Assembly (NCBI GenBank): GCA_026826555.1
Contig: JAKSZT010053764.1
Coordinates: 13,242,536-13,306,535, forward strand
Reading direction: 5' to 3'
DNA from: Tolypeutes matacus
Taxonomy: Eukaryota > Chordata > Mammalia > Cingulata > Chlamyphoridae
Length of the DNA stretch: 64,000 nucleotides
Part shown: one piece after another, positions 1 through 12,095 of the stretch
Numbering within the stretch: the first letter of the stretch is position 1
How the letters are laid out: the number at the start of each line of letters is the position of its first letter
Notes under the pieces: model-generated
What the model was told of the DNA's origin: nothing
Database searches by the model: none
The model's input: the letters and a program-made list of their open reading frames with translations, nothing else
Position numbers and translations under genes: made by a program

Positions 1-1990
1 AGAGATGGACGCAACTGATGGTCTCATAAATTCTACAGAGGCCTTTTAAGAACTATGGAAAAGGGTTAGCCAAAGTGAGACCCGCACGCTGTGGGAAAAA
101 GTGGATTCCTAAAGACGGGACTACTGGCATATTTTTATTGAACATTCCCTCATCCTCTCCCTTAGTATCATTTAATAGTATTATTAAACTTCCCCTTTTA
201 AGATTCTAAGTACATTATTATGACAAATATCCCTTTAAAAACAAAGCTCTCTATTTAAGGAAATGTTAATCAGCTAAAAGAAACAAAGCCAATTAGTTAC
301 ACGCTGTTCGCCCTGTTCCCCATGTGACATATTTTCTTGATGTCTGCAGAAGCAGCAGCTTATTGTTAGAATTAAATTAGACAAATGGTCTGCTCATTAC
401 TTGTCTTCACTTTTGTAGCCTGTGATCCTTTCTCTGAATCTGTTTTAAGTGACTTGCAGTTGACCAATCATCTTACCTAAAACCTGAGTTGTCTTCTTAA
501 CATTTGAGAATTTTTCATAAATTCCTTTTTTCCATGGAAGTTACTGGTATACTTCAATGACTGTCCCCCACTAACATCTAGCCCTACTTAATGCAGTTGT
601 ACTAAAGGGAGCATTTTGTCCTCAGTAGAGCAGTTTATTAAGGGCGGTCAAAGGCAGTTTGCTGGTCTTGGCTGTTTCTCACTCATAAATTTAATAGCCA
701 TAAATGTGGACTGAGCTTATCACTTTGTATTTAGAGAGCCTCACTAGTTGAAAGATGATATGGCGTGAATATATTACAATCATTACATACAAAGGTACTG
801 TGCATTGATTATACTTTATGACACAATCTAATTTCTAAGAAGTAAAAATTACTCAGGAGCCTATGTCTACTTTTGATCTGTGTAGGAATTAATAACCTAC
901 TGGATTCCTAAAGCTACTTACAGCTCTATGAATGCATCCTGAGAATGCACAGTTCTTGAAAATAGAAAGAGCATGACTGACACATTCTAGAATGTCAACC
1001 ATGCTTCTCTTCTGACTCATGAATGTTTAGCATCTCTACTTTCCACTTAGAAAATAGACTTTCAGGGTCTAATAGTAATTTGACCTCAGCAGAGCCCAGC
1101 ATTAGTTTAATAAAGGATCACACCCCTTGCTTGTCAAAACTAGCTTGTGCAGAAATGCACTTCGCAAAACACAGTGTTGGCAGATGCAATGGATAACAAT
1201 GCCATTTTGAAGTAGATGCCCTTCTACAGCAATAGTGGAAGAGCATCTCCCTAAATCTTGTGACTGAAAAATTCTAATGGCTTTCTTCCCATGTTTACAC
1301 TCTTGATAGTTCTTTTTTTCTGTAAATCATATATAGCATCAATGATTGTATCACGTGGGATAAGAAGAGTGGATTTCATTATTCAGATTTGAGGCTGTCC
1401 TTTTGTGTGACTCTAGTAGAAATCTTTGTTTTATGCTTTACTTGTGTTCTCTTCCTTTTCTTCCCATCTTCAGAACATGAATTAAATTTGAGCATATCCA
1501 TGACAAAATAAGGTGGAAGATTCATTTTTTTCCTTTTATTAAGTTGAGATGTAGAGAGGTGGGTGCTATTTATTGTTACATCCCTATAAGAATAAATATT
1601 TTTACTACACATTTCACTTTACTTTACAATTTACTTGCCTTGAGCATTTATTAGAGTTATAAAATTTTGTCTCCTCTCTAACTCAATCTTTCTTGTGACT
1701 GGCTGACTGACATTGATGACATCAGTTTGAGAGGTTGACCAGCCAAGACTATTATTTAAGCAGCCAACATACTTATTGAAAGGATTTTACTTTATTATCT
1801 AGAACTTTACCTTGTATCCTAGAATGGTAGCATTTCTCCTTCTCGTGGTTTGGATTTTATGGGCAAATGTAGAAAAGTTGTTATTGATTCACATAAAGTC
1901 ATAATTTTCTTGTCTCTGAAGGCCAATGTCCTTCATATTTGTAAAACAAACAAAAACTACAACTTAGATTACAAGCTTCTGAAATGCCCC

Positions 1991-2154
1991 TTCCTTCCTT
2001 CCTTCCTTCCTTCCTTCCTTCCTTCCTTCCTTCCTTCCTTCCTTCCTTCCTTCCTTCCTTCCTTCCTTCCTTCCTCCCTCCCTCCCTCCCTCCCTCCCTC
2101 CCTCCCTCCCTCCCTCCCTCTTTCCCTCTTTCCCTCTTTCCCTCCCTTCCTTCC
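1991..2154. repeat. (TTCC)n / (TCCC)n pyrimidine microsatellite
   Basis: This is a 164 bp all-pyrimidine tract on the plus strand. About 21 TTCC units (1991-2074) are followed by about 11 TCCC units (to about 2119) and then a CTTTCCCT-type tail. It creates long artificial open frames on both strands. Confidence 0.98.
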
Positions 2155-2809
2155 ATGGGATGATCAGCTTCATTTTCTTGTTTTCAAAAAATAAATTTAA
2201 AACCCCTTTTCCTTATGCTCTTTTCAAAAATACTGAGTCACCACAATGGTAGGTAGTAGGATTTAAGATAGGGTTCTAGGTTCTGAAGTAGATTCTAGTT
2301 GCTTTCTTAAAGAATTTTTCCACATTTTGATAGATGAAAGCAATTACTTGACTTTGTCTTCCTCAAAATTCTTGTAATAATAGCCAATGGTCATGTCTTT
2401 GGTACATTCTTAAACTTGTGAAACCTCAAGGTATGACCAGAAAATAAAGATAATTGAGAAAAACACTTGGAAAACATTGGGATGGTAGCTATGCCCAGTC
2501 TCAGGGTATATGGGAATGTGCCTTGTCTGCTTTCCTTTTAAACAGGATTTCTATTTTTAATACTAATTTCACATCTGTGGCACTCCAGTTATTTCCAGAT
2601 GGCCTTTCTACCCTAGGCAACCAGGCAAAGGGGAGCAAGCACTTGACTAAGTAGCCACTTTCTATTTGCAAGATTGCCCAAAGCTCTGAATTTCTTTCAT
2701 TCTTTGGGAAGAAAGATGGATATTCATTGGTGCAGGGTGTCAGTGATGGGGGATGCATAGGAGGAAACTCACCTGGGCATACATATAAGGCATATAAATG
2801 TGTTCAGAT

Positions 2810-4258
2810 GTTCATGGGACATTGTCACAGTGGGTAGAGATTCACACAATAACCGAAGGAATATAAAATTCCCACCCTGGGAGCTCTGCCACATTCTCTA
2901 ATAGATCAGCCAGAATCCCCTGAGTACAGGGGCAGTGACTAGTGAACGAGGATGGTCCATTGATGGGCCTGTGATATTGAGTCATATGAACCTTTACTTT
3001 TGAAATGGAAACTTAGCCTATTATTATAGTGTGCCTAAGAGTTGCTTCCTGGGAGCCTCCTTGTTGCTTAAATGTGGCTTATCTCTAAGCTGAACTCAGC
3101 ATATAAATGTATTACTTTTCCTTCAGCGTGGGACATGACTCCCAGGGATGAGCCTTCCTGGCACCAAGGGATTACTACCAAGCAACAACTAGCAATGCAA
3201 CTGGAAAAAGACCTTGACTAAAAGGGGGAAAAGGTAAAGACAAATGAATTTATATGGCTAAGAGACTTCAAAATGAGTCAGGAGGTCATTCCAGAGGTTA
3301 TGCTTATGCATGTCTCGGCAGGATCTCCTTGACTGCCAAAGTAAATATTGCCTCATATAGCGGGGCTCTAGAGACATCCAGACACTATGGGCAGGGCAGA
3401 CAGCTCAAGAGTTTGGCACCATGCCAATGAGCCCTACTTTGGAGTTTATGCTCCCCAGAGTGACAGAGTTGGACTCAATTATGGTTTCCCTACATATGGC
3501 TCTTCTGTCCTTCTATTTAAACCTATAATTAGTACTAGAGTTGGTAGGTGTACGTCCAAGAGACTTGAATCTTTGGTTTTTTCATGTGCTGGCTGGGCCC
3601 TGAATTTCAACGGAATTGTAGCACCTACTCTCCAGTTCATTGGTCTCACCCAGGACAACTAACATGAAGGTGATGATGGACAACTACCGTACCAAGGAAC
3701 CAAGAGATTCTACAACTACAAGCAAGAGAGTCCCATCCATCAGCCTTATAGGATCACAGCCCCCTCTCAATTAGAGGTGGAGTGGACATCACCATCCCAG
3801 AATCCTCAGGAATGGGAAATGAACTATGGACTAAACTAGACTTACTGGTATTCTACTATAGACTTATTGTGATTCTAGCAATGGAAGAAATTATATCACT
3901 GATGTGGAGGAGAGGGAAAAACAGGTGTAATACGGGGGCATTTTTGGGACTTGAGAATTGTCCTGAATGACATTGCAATGACAGGTACAGGCCATTATAA
4001 ATCTTGCCACAACCTACAGAATTGGGTGGGAGAGAGTATAAACTACAATGTAAACTTTAATCCATGCTTCGTGGCAATGCTCAAAAATATGTTCATCAAT
4101 TGCAATGAATGTACCTCATCAATGAAGGATGTTGTTAATGTGGGAAAATGTGGGATATGTGGGGAGCAGCATATGGAAATCCTTTATATTTTTTTTTGTG
4201 ACATTTGTATAATCTAAGTATCTTTAAAAAGCAAATAAACAAACAAACAAAAAAACAA
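2810..4258 (+). mobile_element. L1-like long 3' region, copy 1 (about 1.45 kb)
   Basis: This interspersed element shares about 900 bp (from about 3365 on) with 59930-60840. It shares its last 150-200 bp with 11930-12095 and, in antisense, with 46628-46817. It ends in an A-rich tail (AAATAAACAAACAAAC). The final part, with its GTACCACACTAATG-like and GGGGCATATGG-like blocks, is typical of L1 3' untranslated regions. No intact reading frame remains. The 5' limit is approximate. Assignment to a xenarthran L1 3' UTR is inference; that it is a repeat is seen directly. Confidence 0.75.
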
Positions 4259-5814
4259 ATCCCAGCTCAGGGAAAATGGCATTTTTGCATCCTAGACTTA
4301 TTTACTTTCTTTTAGGAAACATTTGTTTTATACAACTTCCCTTAGTTCTCTTCAAGCACTTTTGCAAGACATTTCAAAACAGGGCTTAAATGAGAAGCTT
4401 GGGTTGTTAGAATTTAATTTTATTCGGCCTTGACCATTTTGAGGGTATGGACAAGAGAAAGTTAGTGCCTTAAAGACAGTAATTGCAGTATTTAATAGTG
4501 TAGCATTACAGTGCATTTTATCTTTACCCAGGAAAGTTCCCTAGGAATTTTAAATGTATAATTACAGTTTCTACAGTAGATGCTGAGAGTGAGTGGTTGC
4601 TACCAGTGTGCATTGTCTGTGACAGTGGAATGAAAAAAATATTAAAACCATAATATCTTCTATGTTTATTTGTTTTCATAAAAGTGACATCAGTGTACAA
4701 TGTTTTTTATTCCTCTCACTGTTAGTCAATTTCAAATCATTTTAAGTACTTCCTGCAGCTTCTGGTAATCTTCTAGCTTGTATTGCTACCCAGCAATGCA
4801 GCGGAATGTGATATCTCACTGGATTATTAAAGCCTGCTTTCTTTCCTAATATTATGAAATTAAACAGGTCCCTGTGTTCCCACCAGTTCTATTATCACCA
4901 ATAAGTTGAATTTGCTGACAAGGTGAAGACTCATTCTCCAAGACTAGCATTACAAAGATGCTTCTCTCCCTCTCCATTTTCCTCTCTTTCCCTTGCATGA
5001 AAATAATATACTAAGTCAGAAAACTTTAAAATTGAAAAGAATCTCTCCAAGAAATATTTCATATCTCATAATTTTGCCATGAATAGAAGTTAAGCTAGGT
5101 GATTTTTTCCCCCCTCTGATCATCCACATCCATAATGGCAGAGTTGGGATGGGATCTGGGTTCCCCAACTCCATAAAAAACAAAAACAAAATAAGACAGC
5201 ACACCATTGGGAGAGTAGGGTCATCATGTGGGAAAGGTGGAAAGCATGCAGAGAAAGTAGTGGTGATGAGCAAACAATGATGAATTTTGTTATTTTCTTC
5301 TTCATTAGAATCCAAAGATTGTTTTCAACTTAAATCATAGTAGTGGCTATTTAAAAATATTTTCCAATTGACAAATAACTGAAAAACAGTAGGAGAGTAA
5401 TAGGGAAAGAAAATAATGAAATGAGGAAAGTTAAAGGTTTTGAGCTTTTAAAGTTTTCCAATATAACATAATTGTAAAAATTCAAGGATGTAACAAAAAT
5501 ATAAAGGAGTTGGAAATGTATTTTTAAAAGACCACCTTCCAAATCATCATCATTAGCACTTTAGTATATTATCCCCATCTTTCCTGTATATTTTTCTTTA
5601 TTATCTGACATCACTCATGTATTATTTTACATTATACTTTTGTGGTTTATTAATGAATCATATTACTAGAAATACTAGATGGATGATAAGTAACTTTTGA
5701 AAAGGAGGAGTGAATGTTAGAAACATTTGATGGAGATGGAAGACATTTAAAAAACCTCTAATTTCCAGACTTTCATCCTTGGAAATTTTTATATCTACAT
5801 CTTTCTCTTTTTTT

Positions 5815-6385
5815 CCATTTTAAAAGCAATTTATTGAAGTATATCATTCATACATGAATAAACATGAACAATAAGTGTATAGTAAAAGTTGTGAACTTAC
5901 AAAACAAACTTCATAACGTCATACAGGGCTCCCATACATCACCCCACCACAAATACCTTGCATTGTTGTGAAACATTTGTAACAAACTATAAAAGAGCAT
6001 CATCAAAGTATTCAGAGTTATAGTCCATATCTTACATTTGGTGTATTTTCCCCAACCAACACTATTAAATTTTTTTGTTCATAAAGTATATAATTTATCT
6101 AAAATGTACAATCAATAGCATTTGGTATAATCACTGAGTTGCACATTCATCACATCAGTCAGTATTAGAGCATTTGCATTACTAAAAAAAAGTCCAAACC
6201 ACTATCTAAAGCATAATTTTTGATGAATTATTTATTCATAAAAGTTACCCTGCATAACAATATAAATAATATCTTTAATAACCTATTGGCATGTTGGTTT
6301 CGATAAAGTATTTCTTACACTATCATTGTTGTATTGAAGATTGGGGGTCTTTGAACTACATCTTTCTTTAAAGAAATATTTTTGT
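5815..6385 (-). mobile_element. Antisense L1 fragment
   Basis: The plus strand begins AATTTATTGAAGTATATCAT and continues with blocks typical of antisense L1 3' sequence (cataacgtcatacagg, then a run of short cytosine-rich blocks). It is diverged and non-coding. Boundaries are approximate. Confidence 0.6.
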
Positions 6386-6907
6386 TGTGTTTGTTGTAAC
6401 TTTTGAGGCTTTTTGACTTACCTTCTTTTCCACATATTGTGGAATTAAGTTTCAAGTAAGGCAACCCTCGGTATCTGGGTTAGAAAATCACTGTACCATT
6501 TTTTTCTATTCCTTTTTCTTGCCAAACCTTCTAATTCAGGGCTATATTTCTTGTCACTTTAAATTTTTCTAGAATTTCTCTTAAATGTCACTAATTTTAG
6601 TAGCTCAGCAGTGCCAATGCTACTTTCTTGAAGTATCCTGATAGCAACATCAAAGCAAAGGGCTTAAATTTTACTCACTTTGATTGATGAGCTCATTTTG
6701 TTAAAGAGGACAAATTGGATTTTTTAAAATACTGGTAATAAAAATTAATGTGTGATGTTGCTATTCAGATGTTATTGATCTCTGCCATAATACCAATTTT
6801 TACAATAAAAGCACCAATGGATAGCTTGAACAGAATGTTACCTCCTTCCCCTTTAAACTATCCACAAAAGTAAAAGGTGCTTTCTTAACTTTGTAATCCT
6901 AGTACAT

Positions 6908-6950
6908 TTTTGCATGTATGCATATGTGTATGCATGTATGTATGTGTTTA
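6908..6950. repeat. TATG/TGCA-rich simple repeat
   Basis: This is a degenerate tract of alternating purine and pyrimidine (TGTATGCATATG-like units), about 100 bp upstream of the first exon's acceptor. Confidence 0.8.
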
Positions 6951-7047
6951 TTGGCTGAAGTGGAGCTGAGAGCTGTGGGGAGGACAGTGGCCATGTTCTG
7001 TGCTTCACCTTTCCATTGAATTGTGATGTTTATTTCTTTTATTTCAG

Positions 7048-7193
7048 CACCTCCAAGGTTTACGCGAACACCTGTTGACCAGACAGGGGTCTCTGGTGGA
7101 GTAGCCTCTTTCATTTGCCAAGCTACAGGAGACCCAAGACCTAAAATTGTCTGGAACAAAAAAGGAAAGAAAGTCAGCAATCAGAGATTTGAG
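7048..7193 (+). CDS. PTPRD: PTPRD internal exon, first half of Ig domain 1
   Basis: Coding exon of receptor-type protein tyrosine phosphatase delta, a type I membrane receptor of the LAR family. Its ectodomain binds synaptic organisers and heparan sulfate, and its cytoplasmic part carries tandem phosphatase domains. The exon follows a good acceptor (pyrimidine-rich tract ending TTTATTTCAG) and ends at GAG before GTATTA. It begins with the last two bases of a split codon (phase 1) and then reads 48 open codons. The product starts [17 protein letters not shown] and contains the first Ig cysteine (SFICQATG), the core Ig tryptophan (KIVWNKK) and a basic KKGKK loop, which in this family is the heparan-sulfate-binding surface. 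It ends [26 protein letters not shown] and other positions fit PTPRD better than the paralogues PTPRS or PTPRF as I know them. The donor is weak, with T rather than G at +5. The upstream signal-peptide exon is not in the window. Confidence 0.96.
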
Positions 7194-10100
7194 GTATTAG
7201 GTCCATTGTTCTGTTTCTCTGGGGGAAGAATGTGTGTTACTTATTTGTTTCACTTTGATATAAGGCACCATAATCACTCGGATACCAGCTGGCATTCTTT
7301 CTGTTGCATGTGATGAAAAACTCAACACAAAGTAGCTTTAAAAAAGGAATTTAGGGGTTCAGGTGGCTTGCTGGCTCTTGTCTTTATTTGTTCCAGGACT
7401 CAAATAGTGTTCCTAGGATCCATCTCTGACAGCTTCAACCTCAGGCCGCTTCCCCTTAAGGTTGTAAGACAGAGCCCCACATGTTCACATGGTCAAATGT
7501 TGTCTCCTGATCCTTCTAGATGCTTCCTATCCCTTTAGCTCTTATACAGTTACATACCCAGCCCTGAACCAACCTGTTTGGACAGGTGGATGGTATAATT
7601 AATTTAAGCCAATCAGAATCTATTTTTATGACTAGAAAGAGATCAGCACCATAGTTTAAAATGAGGAAGCAGTGTTTTCCCTAAGAGAACTCAAGTTCCT
7701 ATTACCAAGAGGAGGGGGAATGGATGGTGGGGTGCAAATGAAGTCCTCTTCTACACCTTGCATCTATGTTTTTAAGAAGCGTCAACTACACTGAAAATGT
7801 TGCTGCAGTGTCTTAGTGTAAAATATTACTTTACAAGAAACATACCCAAGCAGGTTGATATTGCGACTAAGCCTATTTAAAAAATTGCTTTTCTCTGTTC
7901 ATGAAAGCTCATTGAATATGATGAAAAATAAGCCAGAGATTCTTTATAGAGTGTATAAGGAGCCTGACGATTTAGAAACTTGCTCATTCTGAAGAATAAA
8001 AATAGGTGATAAGGTACATAGAGAAAGCTTGAAAGAAGCACACATGATCAAATCTGTAATTTAAGACATGAATGATTCTTAGGGGTACTAAGATTCCACA
8101 CTGTCCCAAATTATAAAACTCAATTCTCACCTGTGTGTCTAATCAGCTTCATGGCTTAATTTGCTATTTAACAGATTAAAAGCAGTTAATAAGAGATACC
8201 TAGAAACGACAAAATATGAAAAAAAAAAAGTTTGATTTTATTCATTTTTTGCACGTTCTCACAGAGTATTTAGGCAGCCAAGGAGATGGCTCAATGCATA
8301 ACAAATCTAATTAGTTAAAACAGGGAAAATTGTAAATGATAATCTTAAAATTATGTTGTTTGAAAATTAAATGCAGTTATTTAATGATTTAATGTAAATG
8401 AATATCTTTAATAATCTTTGGAAAATATTTCATACACCATGTAAAACTTGACAGGGACTTTTTTTTTTAAGTTTAAATGAATTTGAATTCTTTTGTCAAA
8501 GAGGATTTTGTCATCATTCTTGCTGATGACCATTGCTTCTTGAAGAACATCTTGTAACAAAGATTAAATTATAATACCAAACATTCCAGAGGATGAACTC
8601 TCCTCAGTATGTGATTCTTAATGAGATCCATATAAACACATGCAGGGAAATTAACCAATTTTATATAAAGCACCTGTCTCAAACATTATCAAGTCTTGTT
8701 TTGAAAATCTTTAATAATATGTGTAAAAGTACATGTATTTTCCTCTAGTCTATAAAGTTCACAAGAGCAGTGGATGTGACTGTTTCTGCTTCCTCTTCCA
8801 TCCCCCGTGACAAAGTGTCTAGCCCACTATATGCACTTAATCAATATTGGAAATTATGTATGGTTTTTCAAGTTGGATATTACACTAGCTTGTAATGTGT
8901 GGTAGTTGTCTGTTGTAAGAGGACAGGCCCAAATCTAGGATATAACTCAGAATTGCAAATATACAATGACATTTAATAATAAATCAATAAAAATTTAAAT
9001 TAGTATTAAATATGTTTAAACCTTTCTTTATATTAAGCAGTTGGATACTTTTAATTTTTTAAATTATGAAATATTTGATATGATTCTAGTAACTATGGAA
9101 CTTTTCTCCCCGAGATATACAGTAGCTTCATTCTAAGCTGTGTCCTTAATAGAGTTGGAAATAAATTATGGTGTGAGAAATAGGATATTTTGGATAACTA
9201 CATGAATTTAGAGCATATATGAAATGAAAAAGGACTTGAAGTGGACATGTTTTGAAAGCATTCAATCTCCTTCCATCATATGTTAACACTCACATACACT
9301 CATACACAAAATCTGGAGTTGAGCATCACAGAAATGTACTTATAAATCATTTTCAATTTAGTCAATATTTAGGAACATTTAAGCTTTATTCACATAGATT
9401 GCAAAGAAAATAAGCACTGCATCTCAGTAAACAGAAAGAACACAGCATAGCTAAAGAAGAGTCAGGTAAAGGACTCCTCAGTCTTGTATACATATTTATC
9501 ATGTACATCATTATTTCTAAAAAGTAGTACTTGAATTATCTGACAAGTACCTAGACTGTTTCAGAGTCTAAACTGTTTCAGAGTAGTGTCCATAATGAGG
9601 GTGAATTCAGGATTACTGTTTAGGACATTAATTTTCTGCCTGGTGAAGCAAGCCTCCATTTTACAGCAAGAATGCCCTAAAAATGCAGAAAATGCTAAGC
9701 TAGAACAAACACTGGAATGATCTATGGCAAAATTAATGCATGCCATCAGGCTGTTGGGTTGTGAAAGCCATCTCCTTGGCTGCCTAAATACTAGATTTAG
9801 GCCGTTTGTCCTCATGGTTTGCTCATCTCTACTGTTGAGGATGAGAAACTTTAAACCAGGAGGGCTACCTATGTTGGCATGCATTAATTCTTTAGTCTAC
9901 TGTCTAATTATTGAATGGATCTACATGTGCTCATGTGCTGTCAGAGACAGAATAATTTTAAGAGTTTATCCATCATAAAAGCATGTCTCTTGTGAAATTA
10001 ACAGGCTCAAATTGCTCTGGATTTGAATATATTTGAATAATTTGAGTATATTCCATATACTGGAATATTTTCATGTACAAACCCTGAATAGTTTTTAGTA

Positions 10101-10329
10101 GAGATTGGAAAAATCTATGTTGTGCATATGTAGTTTTCTGTGTTTTTTTCCTTTCTAAAAGTTTCATTAAATTTTGCTCAATATTTCACTTCTGTATCAA
10201 AATTCAGTTTCAAAATTCCTCTTAGTTTATTTTGAGCCCTAATGGCTGGCTCACCACTGCATTAAGAGGTTTAGCTGAGAGGTAGACAACTGTAACAACA
10301 CCTGTGACAGCTGTTGTTTCCTCTAATAG
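7194..10329 (+). other. PTPRD: Complete PTPRD intron within Ig1 (3136 bp)
   Basis: This is a phase 0 intron between the two Ig1 exons, starting GTATTA and ending CTAATAG. About 7310-7770 looks like an old interspersed repeat whose family I could not name. About 8740-8870 resembles an L2 3' tail. The rest (7780-8740 and 8870-10260) is unremarkable AT-rich intron with no recognisable gene. Confidence 0.9.
7310..7770. repeat. Old interspersed repeat, family not identified
   Basis: This stretch has a layout I associate with a mammal-wide repeat: an aactcaacacaaagtagc start, a middle part with cacatgttcacatgg, and an end with ttaccaagaggaggggg. I cannot name the family and found no second copy in the window. 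Confidence 0.4.
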
Positions 10330-10471
10330 GTAATAGAGTTTGACGATGGATCGGGATCAGTTCTCAGAATACAACCGTTACGGACTCCACGGGATGAGGC
10401 CATTTATGAATGTGTGGCCTCGAATAATGTGGGAGAAATAAGTGTATCCACCAGACTCACAGTTTTACGTG
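10330..10471 (+). CDS. PTPRD: PTPRD internal exon, second half of Ig domain 1
   Basis: This is the next coding exon of PTPRD and continues Ig1 in frame from the exon at 7048-7193. The acceptor is TTTCCTCTAATAG. The exon reads 47 codons plus one base and ends at a strong donor (G before GTAAGTG), so the following exon must join in phase 1. The product runs from [16 protein letters not shown] to STRLTVLR. It contains the second Ig cysteine in the YECVASN motif that closes the disulfide with the cysteine in the previous exon, and the usual D-x-A-x-Y-x-C pattern of an Ig F strand (DEAIYEC). The two exons together make one complete I-set Ig domain of about 95 residues. No frameshift or stop interrupts it, so the gene looks intact here. 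The next exon (Ig2) was not found downstream in the window. Confidence 0.96.
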
Positions 10472-11734
10472 GTAAGTGCTCAAGTGTAAGGTTGTTGCTG
10501 TGTCGATCCTGGAATTCTCTATCTCAGGTGTTCCTTTGTAGGTCTCTGGAAAGGATCAGGAAAGGATCAGCCCTGGATTGGCACTCAAATGAAAAATGGA
10601 TTAAAAGGAAGGTTTTATAAGAGTCAAACTTTTAAGTAGGTGGTGGGAGCCTTCTCTCATCATGGTGTCTTAAATAAATGCTAGTCAGCGAGGCAGAAAG
10701 AAGTGTCTAAAAAGTGCTGATTTCAAATCCCAGAAGCCATTATGATTTTTGGTAGAGATCTTACTCTTTTGCATGCTAGCATTATTTGTGCATGAATTTT
10801 TCATACTTAGTTTAGCTGCTACTTTTTAACAAATTACCAAAGCTGACACTGACATTAGCAAAATTGAAGGAAGAACCTGGACCTAAAAATGAGTTCCTCT
10901 TAAGCAGTTGGTCAGAAACATGTATGAGAAAGGCACATTTCTCTGTATGTCAAAGGTAGATGTTTCTATTTCCATCTTTTATCATTCTTGAACCAACATC
11001 TATTGATGGCAAGTAAAAAGATAAATCCTCTTTTATATCTCTGACAGTGTTGCTTCTGAAATTTGACAAAAGCATGGGACACCTCACCACATTTCCAGCA
11101 TAGTGTGTCCACTTTCTGACATGACAGTGCTAGAGAATAAAGGATAATGATTAATACTCTGTTGTATATCTCTATTTCGGTCTTTTGTGTAGAGATAAGA
11201 ACATTGTCTGATTTGGCTTGCCCACCAGTTGACATTTCCAGACTAACACTTCTGTGTCTGTATCTATTTCTCTCTGCCATACACTTTGTTTTGTTTTGCT
11301 TTGAGCCTCATTTTGTTTGATGACAGTGTTTAGGAGATTAGACTTTCTTAAGATGAGGGAATTGGAAAGAAGGGATCAAAATTTAATAATCATGCTGACC
11401 ATCTGTAGATTGGGAATATCCTCCCCATTCCATTTTTTCCATTGCAGAATTTCTTTGCTTTGTGTTTTTAATAAAATCAGATGCATTTATCTTTCCAGAT
11501 CTGTTTGGTCCCACATCTTTTTTTCCTCTCAAGAATGTACACCATTCTTTGGAGGTAGACAGTTAGTACTCATGTACTCTGGGTTTACCTGGTAGATTTG
11601 AGATTATAAAAAACAACTAGAAAATTATCTAAGCAAAAGTAAATATTTAAACCAGTAATCATATAAAATGTGATTATTTATATATACATCCTTAAATATG
11701 TTTCCAATAATATAAATTGTCACCTTACTGTGTT

Positions 11735-12095
11735 TATGGAAAAATATTTAAACTGGATGTTCGTCTTTTAAATACGGGAGACAGAATGCTCCTAAAACAT
11801 GGAGGAGTCGTATTTGAGCTCCGTTTTGGCCATTATGGCAAACTGAGCAGACACAGGAAGTCCTCCACTCAACTATACATACTAAGAGATGTTGACAAAA
11901 TATCTGAAAATAATAGTCCACAGTTAGTGGCAATGCTTCAATATGTGTTCATCAACTGTAACAAATGTACCACACTAATGAGGATATTGTTAATGTGGGA
12001 AAGTGTGGAAGGGGGAGGGAGTGGGGCATATGGAAATACCCTATATCTTTATATAGCATTTATGTAAACTAAAGCTTCTTTAAAAAAAATTAATT
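11735..12095 (+). mobile_element. L1-like element with 5' part joined to 3' end
   Basis: The 3' half (about 11930-12095) matches the 3' end of the elements at 2810-4258 and 59905-60845 and ends in an A-rich tail. The 5' half (about 11740-11900) differs from those copies. It carries once-CpG-rich blocks (gaggagtcgtatttgagctc, ttggccattatggcaaactg) that resemble an L1 5' leader. The ~1 kb present between these in the longer copies is missing. It may be a deleted or spliced L1 transcript that was retrotransposed, or a non-autonomous derivative. Confidence 0.6.

Larger units (their letters stand above)
1..7047 (+). other. PTPRD: PTPRD intron, 3' part (upstream of the Ig1 exons)
   Basis: This is intron upstream of the first Ig1 exon; its 5' end lies outside the window. 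Stretches 1-1990, 2155-2809, 4259-5815 and 6385-6900 hold no gene or repeat that I can name. The short open frames here have no recognisable domain, splice context or codon signature. The signal-peptide exon of PTPRD was looked for and not seen. The last 70 bases hold the pyrimidine tract and AG acceptor of the exon at 7048. Confidence 0.85.

Noticed and set aside
1850..2194. Open frames on both strands with SFLPSFLP- or KEGRKEGR-type repeats
   Set aside because: They are produced by the TTCC/TCCC microsatellite, which has no stop codon in several frames.
7023..7313. 96-codon open frame starting at ATG 7023 as a complete gene
   Set aside because: The start lies in the intron before the acceptor and the end runs past the donor. 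Only 7048-7193 is exon.
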